From assembly GCA_016712465.1 (NCBI GenBank), contig JADJQZ010000001.1, positions 6,572,001 through 6,636,000 on the forward strand: a stretch of 64,000 nt of DNA, read 5' to 3'. Source of the stretch: Candidatus Obscuribacter sp. (GTDB lineage: Bacteria > Cyanobacteriota > Vampirovibrionia > Obscuribacterales > Obscuribacteraceae). The translations under genes were made by a program, and so were the position numbers. Below, piece after piece: positions 16,736 to 25,485 of this stretch. Every line of letters starts with the position of its first letter. Within the stretch, counting starts at the first letter, position 1. The notes below the pieces were generated by a model that saw nothing but the letters and a program-made list of their open reading frames with translations, was not told where the DNA came from and did no database searches.

Positions 16736-17545
16736 CTAGCGCGGTGCGTAAGTGAGGGAGGTAACGACGAAGTTGAGAATGAAGATGGAGATCATGGTCC
16801 AGACGATAGTACGGGTTGTGGCGATGCCCACATCCTCAGCGCCGCCCCTGGTGTGCAGTCCGATGGCGCAACTGAACATGATGATCAAGGTGGCGTTGAT
16901 AATGGATTTGAGGAAATGGACCGAGAAGTCGCGGTCCAGAATGGTTTGTTTGACGGAGTCCATGAAGGTGTCAGGCGGCACATTGGCAGCGCCCTGGGCA
17001 ATGACGATGCCGGCAATCAAACCGATGAACATGGCGTAAACGGAAAGTGTCGGTATCATGACAAGTGCGGCGGTGTAGCGCGGCACCACCAGGAACTTGA
17101 CTGGGTCTACGCGCATCACCTTGAGGGCGTCGATTTGCTCGGTGATCATCATGGTGGTAAGTTCTGCCGCCACTGATGAGCCTACGCGACCGGCCACTAT
17201 TACGCCGGCTGTGATCGGTCCGATTTCTCTCACCAGGGCTAGAGAAACAACGCCGCCGATGGCAGTGTCGGCACCGAATTGCACAAGTTCTCTTGATATC
17301 TGCAAGGACATGGCAAACCCGGTGAACAGTGCCGTAATGCCCACCACCACAAAGGAAAGGACGCCAATCATATAGGCCTGGCGTACAGTCTCTTTCAGAT
17401 CAATTTGCCCGCGTAACATGTAAGAAATGGTCTGAAACCACAGTATGAGCACCTGTCCCAGGAGTTGCACACCGACGGCAAATTGGTCCTCTACCATGCG
17501 GTAGGGGTTGGGAAGGCGCTTATCTCTTGGGGCACTGGTTGTCAT
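16736..17545 (-). CDS. mlaE: MlaE-family ABC permease
   Basis: 269 residues with five to six membrane helices. The MlaE/YrbE signature is clear: LVREIGPITAGVIVAGRVGSS (about residues 108-128) and EIDAL-like TEQIDALKVMRVDPVKFLVVPR. It is the inner-membrane permease of MCE lipid transporters. Its stop codon lies eight bases from the MlaF start, so mlaE, mlaF and mlaD form one operon in that order. A CTAAGTA motif lies 72 bases upstream at 17617-17623. The promoter area is shared with the divergent site-2 protease gene. Confidence 0.93.
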   Translation of the reverse strand: MTTSAPRDKRLPNPYRMVEDQFAVGVQLLGQVLILWFQTISYMLRGQIDLKETVRQAYMIGVLSFVVVGITALFTGFAMSLQISRELVQFGADTAIGGVVSLALVREIGPITAGVIVAGRVGSSVAAELTTMMITEQIDALKVMRVDPVKFLVVPRYTAALVMIPTLSVYAMFIGLIAGIVIAQGAANVPPDTFMDSVKQTILDRDFSVHFLKSIINATLIIMFSCAIGLHTRGGAEDVGIATTRTIVWTMISIFILNFVVTSLTYAPR

Positions 17546-17690
17546 CTTTGTAATTCTATTTGCTAATGGCTCCTAAATTAGCTCTTTGCACAACACTTAA
17601 TGTGGTGTGTGGCGTTTACTTAGATAAAGAACTGACCACAAGAAGCTGATGACTGCTCTCGTCCCTAATAGTTTCCTGTTTTTAGAGAGT

Positions 17691-17721
17691 TTGACGATAT
17701 ATCAATGAGATCGGTTATATG
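17691..17721 (+). promoter_or_regulatory. Sigma-70-like promoter of the site-2 protease gene
   Basis: TTGACG at 17691-17696 and TTATAT at 17715-17720 are separated by 18 bases, about 35 bases before the start codon. Confidence 0.5.
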
Positions 17722-17754
17722 ATGTGAAGAGTCCTGCTAAAGAGGTGTGTAGTG

Positions 17755-18573
17755 ATGGAAGAGGGCGGTCACGAGCCTGGCAAAGACCCCGCAGAAAAGA
17801 AGAACAAAGGCGCCATTTTAGGCAGTCTCGGGGTGCTTGGCATCGCCGCCTTCAAATTCAAGAGTTTTCTTCTGGTTGGTCTGAGCTCTCTCAAATTTGC
17901 CGTTTTCTTCAAGAGCTTCTTTTCGATGTTCTTGATGCTTGGTGTTTATACCGTTACCTTTGGCTGGACCTATGCCTTCATTGTGGTGGGAATTCTGCTG
18001 ATTCATGAAATGGGGCATTATATCTGGATGAAACGTCACGGTCTGGAGCCCCATGCCCCAATATTTGTGCCCTTCTTTGGCGCGGCCGTAGCCATGGGAA
18101 AGATGCCGGACAATCAGGCCGTGAACGCCTGGGTGGCCATGGCCGGTCCCATGCTGGGCGGCTATACCTCCATTCTTTTCTATTACATAGGCGCTCAGTA
18201 CGGGCTGACCTACTTGATGGCTGCCGGTTGGACCGGCGTCCTGCTCAATTTGTTTCAGCTTATTCCGGTGCGACCCTTGGACGGCGGCTTCATAACCGGG
18301 GCCATCAGCAAATGGTTCATGTTGCCCGGCGCCCTCATGATTTTCACCCTGGCTCTGATCTGGCAGACACCCCTGATGTTCATCATTGCTCTCCTTTCGG
18401 GCTTTTCCATCTTCCGGGCTTTCACCGGAGGCGGTCTTACCGATGCAGGGGTGCAACCGGCCACAGCCGGTCAGAAGTTCGCCATCGGCGCCACTTATCT
18501 GATCCTGGCTCTCAGTTTAGGCTATATCTATTCCATTGCTGATGCCAGCCTGGTCAGCGTCTTAAGAAAGTAG
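17755..18573 (+). CDS. Site-2 protease family (M50) membrane metallopeptidase
   Basis: 272 residues. The ATG at 17755 follows AAGAGGTG; a GTG one codon earlier is also possible. HEMGHYIWMKRHG (about residue 84) is the HExGH zinc site within a membrane helix, and NLFQLIPVRPLDGG (about 166) supplies the third zinc ligand Asp, so the active site is complete. There are about six membrane segments and no PDZ domain. Members cleave membrane-embedded substrates such as anti-sigma factors or leftover signal peptides. It is the first gene of a plus-strand pair, 120 bases before an unknown gene, and divergent from mlaE. Confidence 0.88.
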   Translation: MEEGGHEPGKDPAEKKNKGAILGSLGVLGIAAFKFKSFLLVGLSSLKFAVFFKSFFSMFLMLGVYTVTFGWTYAFIVVGILLIHEMGHYIWMKRHGLEPHAPIFVPFFGAAVAMGKMPDNQAVNAWVAMAGPMLGGYTSILFYYIGAQYGLTYLMAAGWTGVLLNLFQLIPVRPLDGGFITGAISKWFMLPGALMIFTLALIWQTPLMFIIALLSGFSIFRAFTGGGLTDAGVQPATAGQKFAIGATYLILALSLGYIYSIADASLVSVLRK

Positions 18574-18695
18574 TTGAGAAGGTGGTAATTCCACCATAGC
18601 CAAAGGGCAGTCGTTTCGCTTCAATAGAAGCCTGACGTTGATTTTGGCTTGTTGTTGGATTTTTCCTTTCACCAGCACTGGAACAGGTAACCCAT

Positions 18696-19514
18696 TTGAA
18701 AGCCCAGAACCCCTATGAAGGTTTTTTCGAGCGTTCCCTGGTTGATGCCGGGCCGGACCGCATTGCTGCCTCTCCCGAGCAGAGTTTAGCCAGGGAGTTG
18801 CCCAGCCTTGCCTTCTTAAGCGTCAAAGGGGCCGAAAAAGAAATCAAGGAATTGCGTCATGATCCCCGCTTTGCCATGCTCAGCGCTGAGCAAATAAGAC
18901 AGATGATTGTTTCGGAAGAGCTGGCCAATCGAGATAAGTTCTCTTTTGTTTCGGCGGCTCTTTGCGGACCGCTTTTCCTCTTTGGCATAGGGGCTGCCTT
19001 TGCCCTTTTCGACGACATTCGTGCCGGAAGGGAAGCCAAGCTTCAAAAGATGCTCACCGGTAAATCGGCCGATACCGTTAACGGTGTAAGAGCCGTGGTC
19101 AAGGCTGAGACGCTGGAAGAGACCAAAGCCAAGCAAGATGCCAACATTGCCCGGGTGAAGCCCCTGACGCCGGAAGCCGCCAAACTTCTGGGGGTGGAAA
19201 ATAAGGCGACTATGTCCTTTAAGCCTGGGGACAGTGCCATCTCCCGCCGTCCGCGCCTGGAAGGCGGTGGTCGGGGTGAAATATCCGAACGGGTCAAACA
19301 GCGTCTCTTCACCGGTGGTGAAAGAAACTGGGAAGAGAAAGCGGCTGAGCGCTCTTTAAAGAGTTGGCTGAAGACTGAGATATTGCTGAAGCGCAAGCAG
19401 TCTCTGCTTGACCATATGGAGCGAGTGCGGGGACGTGAGCAGTTTGGAGCTTATGCCGGGCTGGCGGCCAAAATGGAAGTGCTTGATAAAGCTCTCAAAC
19501 GGATGGGGCTCTAG
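18696..19514 (+). CDS. Protein of unknown function with one membrane segment
   Basis: 272 residues. A TTG start at 18696 after ACAGGT is assumed, since no better start is in frame. A helical N-terminal part (AEKEIKELRHDPRFAMLSAEQI) is followed by one membrane segment (about 88-106: FVSAALCGPLFLFGIGAAFALF), a charged linker, and a Lys/Arg/Glu-rich C-terminal helical region (about 195-270) probably forming a coiled coil. No family was recognised. It may be cotranscribed with the site-2 protease, which could make it a substrate or partner; that is inference from position only. Confidence 0.72.
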   Translation: MKAQNPYEGFFERSLVDAGPDRIAASPEQSLARELPSLAFLSVKGAEKEIKELRHDPRFAMLSAEQIRQMIVSEELANRDKFSFVSAALCGPLFLFGIGAAFALFDDIRAGREAKLQKMLTGKSADTVNGVRAVVKAETLEETKAKQDANIARVKPLTPEAAKLLGVENKATMSFKPGDSAISRRPRLEGGGRGEISERVKQRLFTGGERNWEEKAAERSLKSWLKTEILLKRKQSLLDHMERVRGREQFGAYAGLAAKMEVLDKALKRMGL

Positions 19515-20005
19515 CTAGGAACTGTTGAGGTCGGCTTATCTCCTGGCAGGCTCGGCTTTCAGGCCAGTGCGAGCATTTCATTTTTCGATTTGAGGCGTAA
19601 GCGAAATTATGCGGAAAATCTCTCATAGTTGCTAAGCTTGCAACCAGGAGCGAAATTATTCTGTTTTTCTTAAATGCCGCTCTCCGCTTAGTGTCGAACT
19701 TTTTGAAGACTCTTCCGAGAACTTTCTGATTGCTTGGCAGCTGTTTGGTGAGGGGCCGCTTTGGGGTTCATTTTTGTAATACTATAAAAACTAGGAGGTT
19801 GCCGAAATTTGAAAAGTAGGGGGTTGGGTACATGCCAAAAAGGGCGCAAGCAGGTGATTTTATTCTGTCACCTGCTTGCGGGTTGGGGCTCATCCTTGAT
19901 TGAGCTTCAAGCTACATTCTTGAGCTTGATTCGTCATCCGTAAGCTAGATTCGTCTCAGTGCGAAGCTTTAAAGCATTTGCACTGCCTGAGCCGAGTTCC
20001 TTGCT
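19515..20005. other. Intergenic region between convergent genes
   Basis: About 490 bases without a gene. It contains the minus-strand terminator at 19845-19880, and the words AGCGAAATTATG and GCGAAATTATTCTG near 19603 and 19650, the second of which recurs in reverse orientation near 39105. Repeated CTTGAGCTTGA/AAGCT words near 19900-19960 suggest weak secondary structure. Confidence 0.4.
19845..19880 (-). terminator. Intrinsic terminator of the DUF2339-like gene pair
   Basis: A perfect 13-bp stem (CGCAAGCAGGTGA / TCACCTGCTTGCG) with a 10-base loop; on the minus strand CCCTTTTTGG follows. It lies about 125 bases beyond the stop of the 20006-21760 gene. Confidence 0.65.
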
Positions 20006-21760
20006 TTAGTCTTTCTGTTCAGGCTCGTCTTCGTGGACTGTGTCAGGGCCGGCTGCAGGGTTGCCACCGCTGCCTGTTCCGCTTGCAGGGTTTGTGTGGA
20101 CCAGCAAATCTTTCTCCCGGTGCAGCAGATAGGAGGCAAGAATGGCTGTCAGACCCAGTACTGCAAATTCATAGGCCCGGTAGAGGGTGAAGGCTGTTTC
20201 TTGAGCTTGACCGGTATAGCCGAAGTAAACCTCTACCCACCACAGTTTAACGGTGGCGAAGGTAAAGGCCAGGTAGCTTTGATAGCGATAGTGTGCGCTA
20301 TGTACAAAGACTCCAATGGCTGTCAGCACCAGAGCTTCCACTGACCACCAGACTACGGCCTCGCTTGTGCTGTTGAGGCGATAGGTGGCCAGTAAGAGAA
20401 TAATCGTGCCTGCCCATGACCAGAACTTTTGCATATGGTCTGCTTGCTCTCTGGTGACGGTGTATTCTGCAAATCGTACCGGCAGAAAATCCGTTTGTCT
20501 CCAACCGTCCTTCCTGGCGATGAAGCTGTAAGCTACGCTGAGGGCGTAGGCGCAGATAATTACGGGACCAACAAGGCTCCAGGTCCAGGCTTCGCTCTGG
20601 TTGGCAAAGAGAAAGAGCGAGAGCATGGAAGCGATGCTGCCGAAGCGGTGCAAGGACTTGTCACGCAGAGCCAGTCCGGCACCGGTGATGAGCAGCGCTA
20701 CCAGCATCCAGTAGGGAGTGGCTTCCCGCAGTTCATGGGTGTGCAGGTACGGCACCAGCATGAAGAGAGCCATGGCCAGGTAAGTGTGTATTTGGTAGCC
20801 CCGTTTGCGTTGGCTGTGGGAAATGGTGCCGGCCTGGTAAAAGCGATACATCATACCCATGGCGAGACCGGCAAGTGGTACGGCCAGTTGCACCATATTT
20901 GATACCGGTCCTTGTAATGCCGTGATAAGCATATTTCCGATGGCGACACCCCAGATCAGGCTAATCACTGCATGTTTGAAGGTGTTGGCGGTGCGCCAGC
21001 TTATGGCCAGCAGAATTGGTGCTTCCAGTGACCACCAGATGGGAGCCTGCGAGCGGTCGTCCAGAAAGAGCGGCAGTGCCATGGCGTTAAGCGCCGCAGC
21101 TACGAAATAAATTTCGTGTGCGCTACGATTGAAGAGCCAGTCAGCTGCCTCTGTGACATTGCTGCCCGGCCAGTTATAGCGCCCTTCCAACTGTTTGTAG
21201 ACCGTTGAAAGCGCCGAGCACCAGACCATGCCAATCAGGCAGCCCAGTACTTGTACTTTCATGGTGACGGCAAATAGCTCGATGGTAGCGGTGCTGGTGA
21301 GCATCTGGTAACCGGCATGCCCTGTGACGAGCATGGTAAAGACCGGTGTTACCCAGCGCATTGATGGATTGCGCGTGCCGTGGTAAGTGGCAAGCAAAGC
21401 CAGTACCAGCCCCAGCACCCAACTTGCATAAGGGGTAGAGAGGACGGTCAGTCCAGGGACATAGTAGAGGCTGAAGACGAAGAAGTATGCAAGCGCATAA
21501 CCGGCGCTCATCAAGTTGGTTGAGAACCAGTAAAGGAAACTGCGGCCCGGGCGGCGGGAGAGTGTTTCGCCGCTTCCGACCATACTGGCGGCCACTATCA
21601 ATCCGATGATGCCGCGTTGAACCGGGCCGATGCCATCCATCAAAGTGGATGCAATGGCAGCGCCGAGGGTAAGACTGGCAACACCCAGGGTGAGTAAAAC
21701 TCGACCGACAATAAGTAATTCCAGCCGTTCAGAACGACCTTGATCGTTCGCTATGTTCAT
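20006..21760 (-). CDS. DUF2339-like polytopic membrane protein
   Basis: 584 residues, hydrophobic almost throughout with an estimated 16 or more membrane helices, and a short hydrophilic C-terminus (about 555-584). The first segment (LLIVGRVLLTLGVASLTLG) and the late motif RYQSYLAFTFATVKLWWVEVYF match the pattern of DUF2339 proteins, which have no established function. The upstream gene encodes a shorter protein with the same start and end motifs, so they are tandem paralogues. The 13-base gap between them indicates an operon. An unusual number of Trp residues flank putative helices. Confidence 0.75.
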   Translation of the reverse strand: MNIANDQGRSERLELLIVGRVLLTLGVASLTLGAAIASTLMDGIGPVQRGIIGLIVAASMVGSGETLSRRPGRSFLYWFSTNLMSAGYALAYFFVFSLYYVPGLTVLSTPYASWVLGLVLALLATYHGTRNPSMRWVTPVFTMLVTGHAGYQMLTSTATIELFAVTMKVQVLGCLIGMVWCSALSTVYKQLEGRYNWPGSNVTEAADWLFNRSAHEIYFVAAALNAMALPLFLDDRSQAPIWWSLEAPILLAISWRTANTFKHAVISLIWGVAIGNMLITALQGPVSNMVQLAVPLAGLAMGMMYRFYQAGTISHSQRKRGYQIHTYLAMALFMLVPYLHTHELREATPYWMLVALLITGAGLALRDKSLHRFGSIASMLSLFLFANQSEAWTWSLVGPVIICAYALSVAYSFIARKDGWRQTDFLPVRFAEYTVTREQADHMQKFWSWAGTIILLLATYRLNSTSEAVVWWSVEALVLTAIGVFVHSAHYRYQSYLAFTFATVKLWWVEVYFGYTGQAQETAFTLYRAYEFAVLGLTAILASYLLHREKDLLVHTNPASGTGSGGNPAAGPDTVHEDEPEQKD

Positions 21761-21773
21761 ATAGTGACTCCTC

Positions 21774-22631
21774 TTAATTTTTTGTTTTGGATTTCCACAC
21801 GTATTCGACGAGGTAGAAGATGCCGGCGGTGACGCTGCATACCCCGAATACGGCGAAGCCTACTGCTGTGCGGACACCGGCTCCGGCTCCGGATAGATCG
21901 ATAATCCAGAGCTTGGCGCAGGCAATGAAAATTGCCACCACGCCGCTGAAGCGGTGACCGACTTTGTTGGTGGCGAAGCCCAGAACAATCAGTGCAAGAG
22001 CTTCCACTGCCATTGTGGCAGTGTTGTATGGTGTGCGGATGAGCAGGTAAGTGCCGCTCAAAAGAGTACAGTAGCCAAAGAGACCCAGTTCTCGTTCGAT
22101 GAAGCTTTTACCGCGTTTGCCGCAGATGATGCTGAGCGAGTAACAGCAAACCACTACTGTTGAAACTGTCGGATAGTCCCAGGTTTGCCACTGCGTACCA
22201 TAGAGAGCCAGGGCGGCAGCGCAAGCAGCAGCGGCAGTCTTTTCCAGAAAACTGTCTCTGGCAATGAGTGAAAGTACCATCAACAAAGCGGATAAGCCGA
22301 GCAGGTAGGGCACCGCCATTGGAATACCAAGTTGTAGAATGGCTTCTATGGCGGCAGATACCCAGCAAAGGTAGGCTGAGATGGTGCAGTTCTTGCTTGT
22401 GCTGGAAAGGAAACTGTCTTTTCTGACTTTCTTTTCGCTCAAGCTTCCCGCCAGAAACAAGGCACTACCAAGCAAAATGCTTGTGCTCAGACTTGCTTCA
22501 GTGGACAGGCTTTCGGAAAGGAATATTAGAGCTGCAATAGTGAGAGAGGAAACGCCGAGTAAACCCAGCATCCTGCCCTCAATTAGAAGTCTGGCCGGGG
22601 AGTTGAACCCGGAAGTTATCAAATAATGCAT
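21774..22631 (-). CDS. Short DUF2339-like polytopic membrane protein
   Basis: 285 residues with about nine membrane helices. It starts with LLIEGRMLGLLGVSSLTIAA and ends with a GHRFSGVVAIFIACAKLWIIDL block, mirroring the longer protein downstream. It lacks roughly the middle half of that protein, so it is either a truncated paralogue or a natural short form. Codon use is less biased than in the 23-51 kb genes. Function unknown. Confidence 0.72.
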   Translation of the reverse strand: MHYLITSGFNSPARLLIEGRMLGLLGVSSLTIAALIFLSESLSTEASLSTSILLGSALFLAGSLSEKKVRKDSFLSSTSKNCTISAYLCWVSAAIEAILQLGIPMAVPYLLGLSALLMVLSLIARDSFLEKTAAAACAAALALYGTQWQTWDYPTVSTVVVCCYSLSIICGKRGKSFIERELGLFGYCTLLSGTYLLIRTPYNTATMAVEALALIVLGFATNKVGHRFSGVVAIFIACAKLWIIDLSGAGAGVRTAVGFAVFGVCSVTAGIFYLVEYVWKSKTKN

Positions 22632-23398
22632 AACAAATCTCCGGTTGTATGGAGAGACAGTGCTAACTAACTGTCTGTTTAGCTTATGAATGGACTGAGC
22701 GCGAAAGACCGCTGCTGCTTCCTTTTTTTAAAGGCAGGCAGTGAGTTCGTGCTGCGGGAGATGAGTAAGTGTGTTTGTTGGAAAGTTGCTTCTAAGTTGG
22801 ATTTTTTCAAGTACGTCTATGAACTAGCACAGTACCGGCCGAGGTCCAAACGGTTTTCTGCCCCCGGCGTCCTGTTTTTGGGCTTCTGAAGTGCTTTTAA
22901 CGCTGTCTTGACATCTCCGTCTGGCGAGGATGCAAGTGTCTCGCCGTTTTCACCTGTATGAGTAACTTTGTGTCAGACATGACACGGACTGCGGCTGAAC
23001 CCGACTGAGTTAGATTTAGATTGAAGAGTGCTGATGGAGAGCAGACCCGACTGAGTCGAATTGAAGAGTGCTGATTGACGCCGAATGCTACCCTCGGGGG
23101 TTACTCTCAGCTGTCTGTAACCAAAAAAGCACTATGATAGAATGTAGTAAGCAAAAGAGAAAGGGAAGCGGTGCTGGAAAGAAAACGCCTGTCTGGTAAT
23201 TGAAGGTACGAATACAAATAGTAGATCGTGCAAAAATGAAAACAAAAAGGAAAATCGAAGAAGAAAGAGGGCAAAGCCAAGGTCGACCCGGGAAAGGACA
23301 GAGCGGCAGTAAATCCTGAGGAAGGGTAGCAGCAGTCGCAAATGGTGGGGTAGCAGAAGTCGCAAATGAAAGGGAAGCAGCATTCGCAAGTGGGGGTA
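22632..23398. other. Intergenic region with direct repeats
   Basis: About 770 bases without a convincing gene. Overlapping minus-strand frames at 23088-23427 are rich in Phe, Leu, Pro and Ser because they read a purine-rich strand and are not credible. The region holds two repeat families described separately (22999-23075 and 23320-23410). Confidence 0.45.
22999..23075. repeat. Two-copy imperfect direct repeat
   Basis: ACCCGACTGAGT plus ATTGAAGAGTGCTGAT occurs at 22999-23035 and again at 23045-23075, with a few extra bases inside the first copy. Function unknown; it could be a duplicated regulator site. Confidence 0.7.
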
Positions 23399-23410
23399 GG
23401 GAAGGTCGCA
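23320..23410. repeat. Four imperfect tandem repeats of about 24 bases
   Basis: The core GTCGCAA(A/G)TG with a purine-rich spacer containing GGGTAGCAG recurs at 23335, 23359, 23383 (as TTCGCAA) and 23405, i.e. at 24-, 24- and 22-base intervals. The last unit merges into the hairpin at 23399-23425. Confidence 0.65.
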
Positions 23411-23425
23411 TCAAGCGACCTTCCC
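23399..23425 (-). terminator. Hairpin downstream of pspC-like gene
   Basis: A perfect 11-bp stem (GGGAAGGTCGC / GCGACCTTCCC) with an ATCAA loop begins 18 bases after the stop of the PspC gene. No T-tract follows on either strand. Confidence 0.5.
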
Positions 23426-23443
23426 ACCGTTCACCGTTGCCGA

Positions 23444-23686
23444 TCAGTCCTTGTTCAGGACCAGGCAGAGCAGGATGTAGAGCAGGACCACGCCGCCGCC
23501 GGAGACCAGGGCGAAGAGCACGGTCAGCACGCGCACGAGGGCGGGCGTGAGACCGAAATGGCGAGCGATGCCGAAGCAGACGCCGCCGAACACTTCGTTG
23601 CCGTGGGCACCGCGACGAATGCCGGACTTGTTGGCCAGGATGAGGATGACGGCCAGGATGATGACCGTGCCGATGGTAAGAGTCAT
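23444..23686 (-). CDS. PspC-domain small membrane protein
   Basis: 80 residues. A leading membrane helix (IGTVIILAVILILANKSG) precedes a PspC domain: FGGVCFGIARHFGLTPALVRVL with the conserved GVxxGxA and LxRVL pattern, then a second membrane helix (GGGVVLLYILLCLVL). PspC proteins take part in envelope stress responses as membrane sensors or toxins of the phage-shock system. No pspA or pspB is present nearby. PspC usually has its single TM after the domain; here an extra TM precedes it. Confidence 0.85.
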   Translation of the reverse strand: MTLTIGTVIILAVILILANKSGIRRGAHGNEVFGGVCFGIARHFGLTPALVRVLTVLFALVSGGGVVLLYILLCLVLNKD

Positions 23687-23726
23687 GATAGCTTTCCTTA
23701 AATCGAAGTTGAGATTTGAAAGAGAC

Positions 23727-23753
23727 CCGGCTGAACCGATGATTCAGCCAGGG
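23727..23753 (-). terminator. Terminator of the YwqK-like gene
   Basis: Minus strand: stem CC(T)GGCTGAA / TTCAGCCGGG with a 7-base loop, followed by TCTCTTTC, a few bases after the stop at 23757. Confidence 0.55.
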
Positions 23754-23756
23754 TGC

Positions 23757-24992
23757 TTAGTGGAAGTCGTACACCGGAGGTGGTGCGTCTTCATCCTTGA
23801 AATTGGGCAAAGGCGTTGGGCGAATGTTCTGAAGCCATTCGGCCGGAATATCGACCTTGGCTCCGTTGCCCTTAGCGGTAGCGACCACCTTGTTGCTCTT
23901 GGAGAGCGTGTCGATGGTATCGACGGTGATGCCGTCTTCGCCGAGGCGCTTGACGGTGGAAGTACCGTTGGCCTCCGGGCAGGTGATCGTCTTGGGCGTG
24001 GTGCCCGCCACGTCCATCTGGATCTCGCAGGCGCGCTTGGCCGCGAAATCGTAGTACTCGACCCGGCGCAGTTTGACTTTCTCTGCATCAGGTCCGAGGG
24101 TGTGGGTCATCATCCAGCGCTGGCGGTATGCCATGAGCATTTGACCGCCGACTTCGCGATAGGCGCGCACTGTGAGCAGGTTGCCCATGCGGCTGCCGTC
24201 GCGATTCTGGATCAGGTTACCCTTCTCGTCGAGGTAGATTTCCTGGAGGTTGTAATAGTCACGAGCGTACTCGAGAATCATCGTGGAGCCGTTCGCCGCA
24301 AACACCTGTCCCTTTTCCCCGTCGATAGGATCGCGGGTGAAGGTGGCGTATGTGGTGCCGTCTTCGCGATAGAGCATGGTGCTCGTCTTGGAGTAGTCGC
24401 CGGCTTGCGAGTAGATCGAGGCCAGAAGGGAGCCGTCGCGCCGGAAGATCTTCTCGGAGCGATAGCGCTTCTTCTCGTCGAATGTGCGCTGACGATGCAC
24501 CGACTTGCCGTCTTCGAAGTAGAAGGTGGCGTTGTAGGTGCCCATCGGCTGCAGTTCGCCGAGGCGCTCCAGGGTGCCGTCCGGGCGATAGACCGCGTGG
24601 TAAGTGTAGCTGCCGTCCACTGCGAAGCGGGCGTCGCTGCGTTTCTTGCCGCGCGTGTCCTTGCCTTCCTTGTCGTCGAGTGGGTAGTACTCGATGGAAG
24701 TGAGGACGACGTTGTCCGGACCACCGAAGGTGAGGTCTTCGATGAGACCGCTATTCCAGAAGATGGTGCCGGAAATTCTTGTGAAGCCGTCTTCCTTGAA
24801 ACGGATCAGCTTGAGGCGCTGATTCGTGGCAGGATCGGGCAGATAGACTACCTCTTGAGTCTTGTCCGGGAACGTGACACGCGAGATTTCCTTGTCGCGA
24901 TTTGCCAGGAACAAGCTATAGAAGAGAAAGAGCACGGACGCCAGAGCGATCGCGAAGATCGTCAGGCGCGTGGTTTTGGTGACGTTTGTCAT
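23757..24992 (-). CDS. Membrane-anchored protein with YwqK/MORN-like repeats
   Basis: 411 residues. One N-terminal membrane helix (about 9-29: RLTIFAIALASVLFLFYSLFL) anchors a large extracytoplasmic domain built of beta-hairpin repeats of the type YRPDGTLERL, FRRDGSLLASIY, LYREDGTTYATF and YLDEKGNLIQ. Such repeats resemble the YwqK/MORN-variant toxin-antitoxin-associated repeats, whose function is not well known. A CTAAGTA motif occurs 76 bases upstream (25068-25074). Codons are strongly C/G-ending. The gene is monocistronic, flanked by a hairpin and a long leader. Confidence 0.78.
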   Translation of the reverse strand: MTNVTKTTRLTIFAIALASVLFLFYSLFLANRDKEISRVTFPDKTQEVVYLPDPATNQRLKLIRFKEDGFTRISGTIFWNSGLIEDLTFGGPDNVVLTSIEYYPLDDKEGKDTRGKKRSDARFAVDGSYTYHAVYRPDGTLERLGELQPMGTYNATFYFEDGKSVHRQRTFDEKKRYRSEKIFRRDGSLLASIYSQAGDYSKTSTMLYREDGTTYATFTRDPIDGEKGQVFAANGSTMILEYARDYYNLQEIYLDEKGNLIQNRDGSRMGNLLTVRAYREVGGQMLMAYRQRWMMTHTLGPDAEKVKLRRVEYYDFAAKRACEIQMDVAGTTPKTITCPEANGTSTVKRLGEDGITVDTIDTLSKSNKVVATAKGNGAKVDIPAEWLQNIRPTPLPNFKDEDAPPPVYDFH

Positions 24993-25485
24993 GGGTTTCC
25001 CCTGTATATCTGGTTGTGCCGCTCGGGCAGGACCCTCCGTGAATCTTTGGTTGTCTTAGTGCGGAGGTACTTAGGTTTTTGGGCTCGGTCCTCTGAGCCG
25101 CGTCGACACCCGACAGGCACAATCCCCTGGCCAAGCGCTTTTCAGGCTTTTGCCGGGGAAGCTTACATTGCCTCTCGGAACCAAAAGGAAAATGCTCGGA
25201 ACAGCAGCTGTTTGTTCGTCCCTTACCACCAATTGCTCTTGGGGTGCCGGTCGAGACCACTGCCTCTCTTTGTCTGAGCGCTTTCCATTTGCTTCCTGGG
25301 CACGGTTGCTAACTTTGGGAAGAGCAGACTGGGGCGTTTTGCACGCCGCCAGTCGCCTTGCCCGGGAGTCACACGCTTGTGACCCCCATGCTGACTAGTT
25401 GTTTTCAGTTCACCTGAAGAGACAGGTAGAGCTGGGGAGAGCGGCACTCAGGCGAGGCTAAAAGAGCCTGCAAGAGTGCGTCGTC
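24993..25485. other. Leader and intergenic region
   Basis: About 490 bases. It contains the leader of the YwqK-like gene and, at 25364-25387, a hairpin (GTCACA/TGTGAC flanked by GGG/CCC) that may end the transcript of the 25486-26121 gene. Short frames here lack support. Confidence 0.4.

Noticed and set aside
23320..23410. Possible CRISPR array
   Set aside because: 24-base units are imperfect throughout with no distinct spacers.
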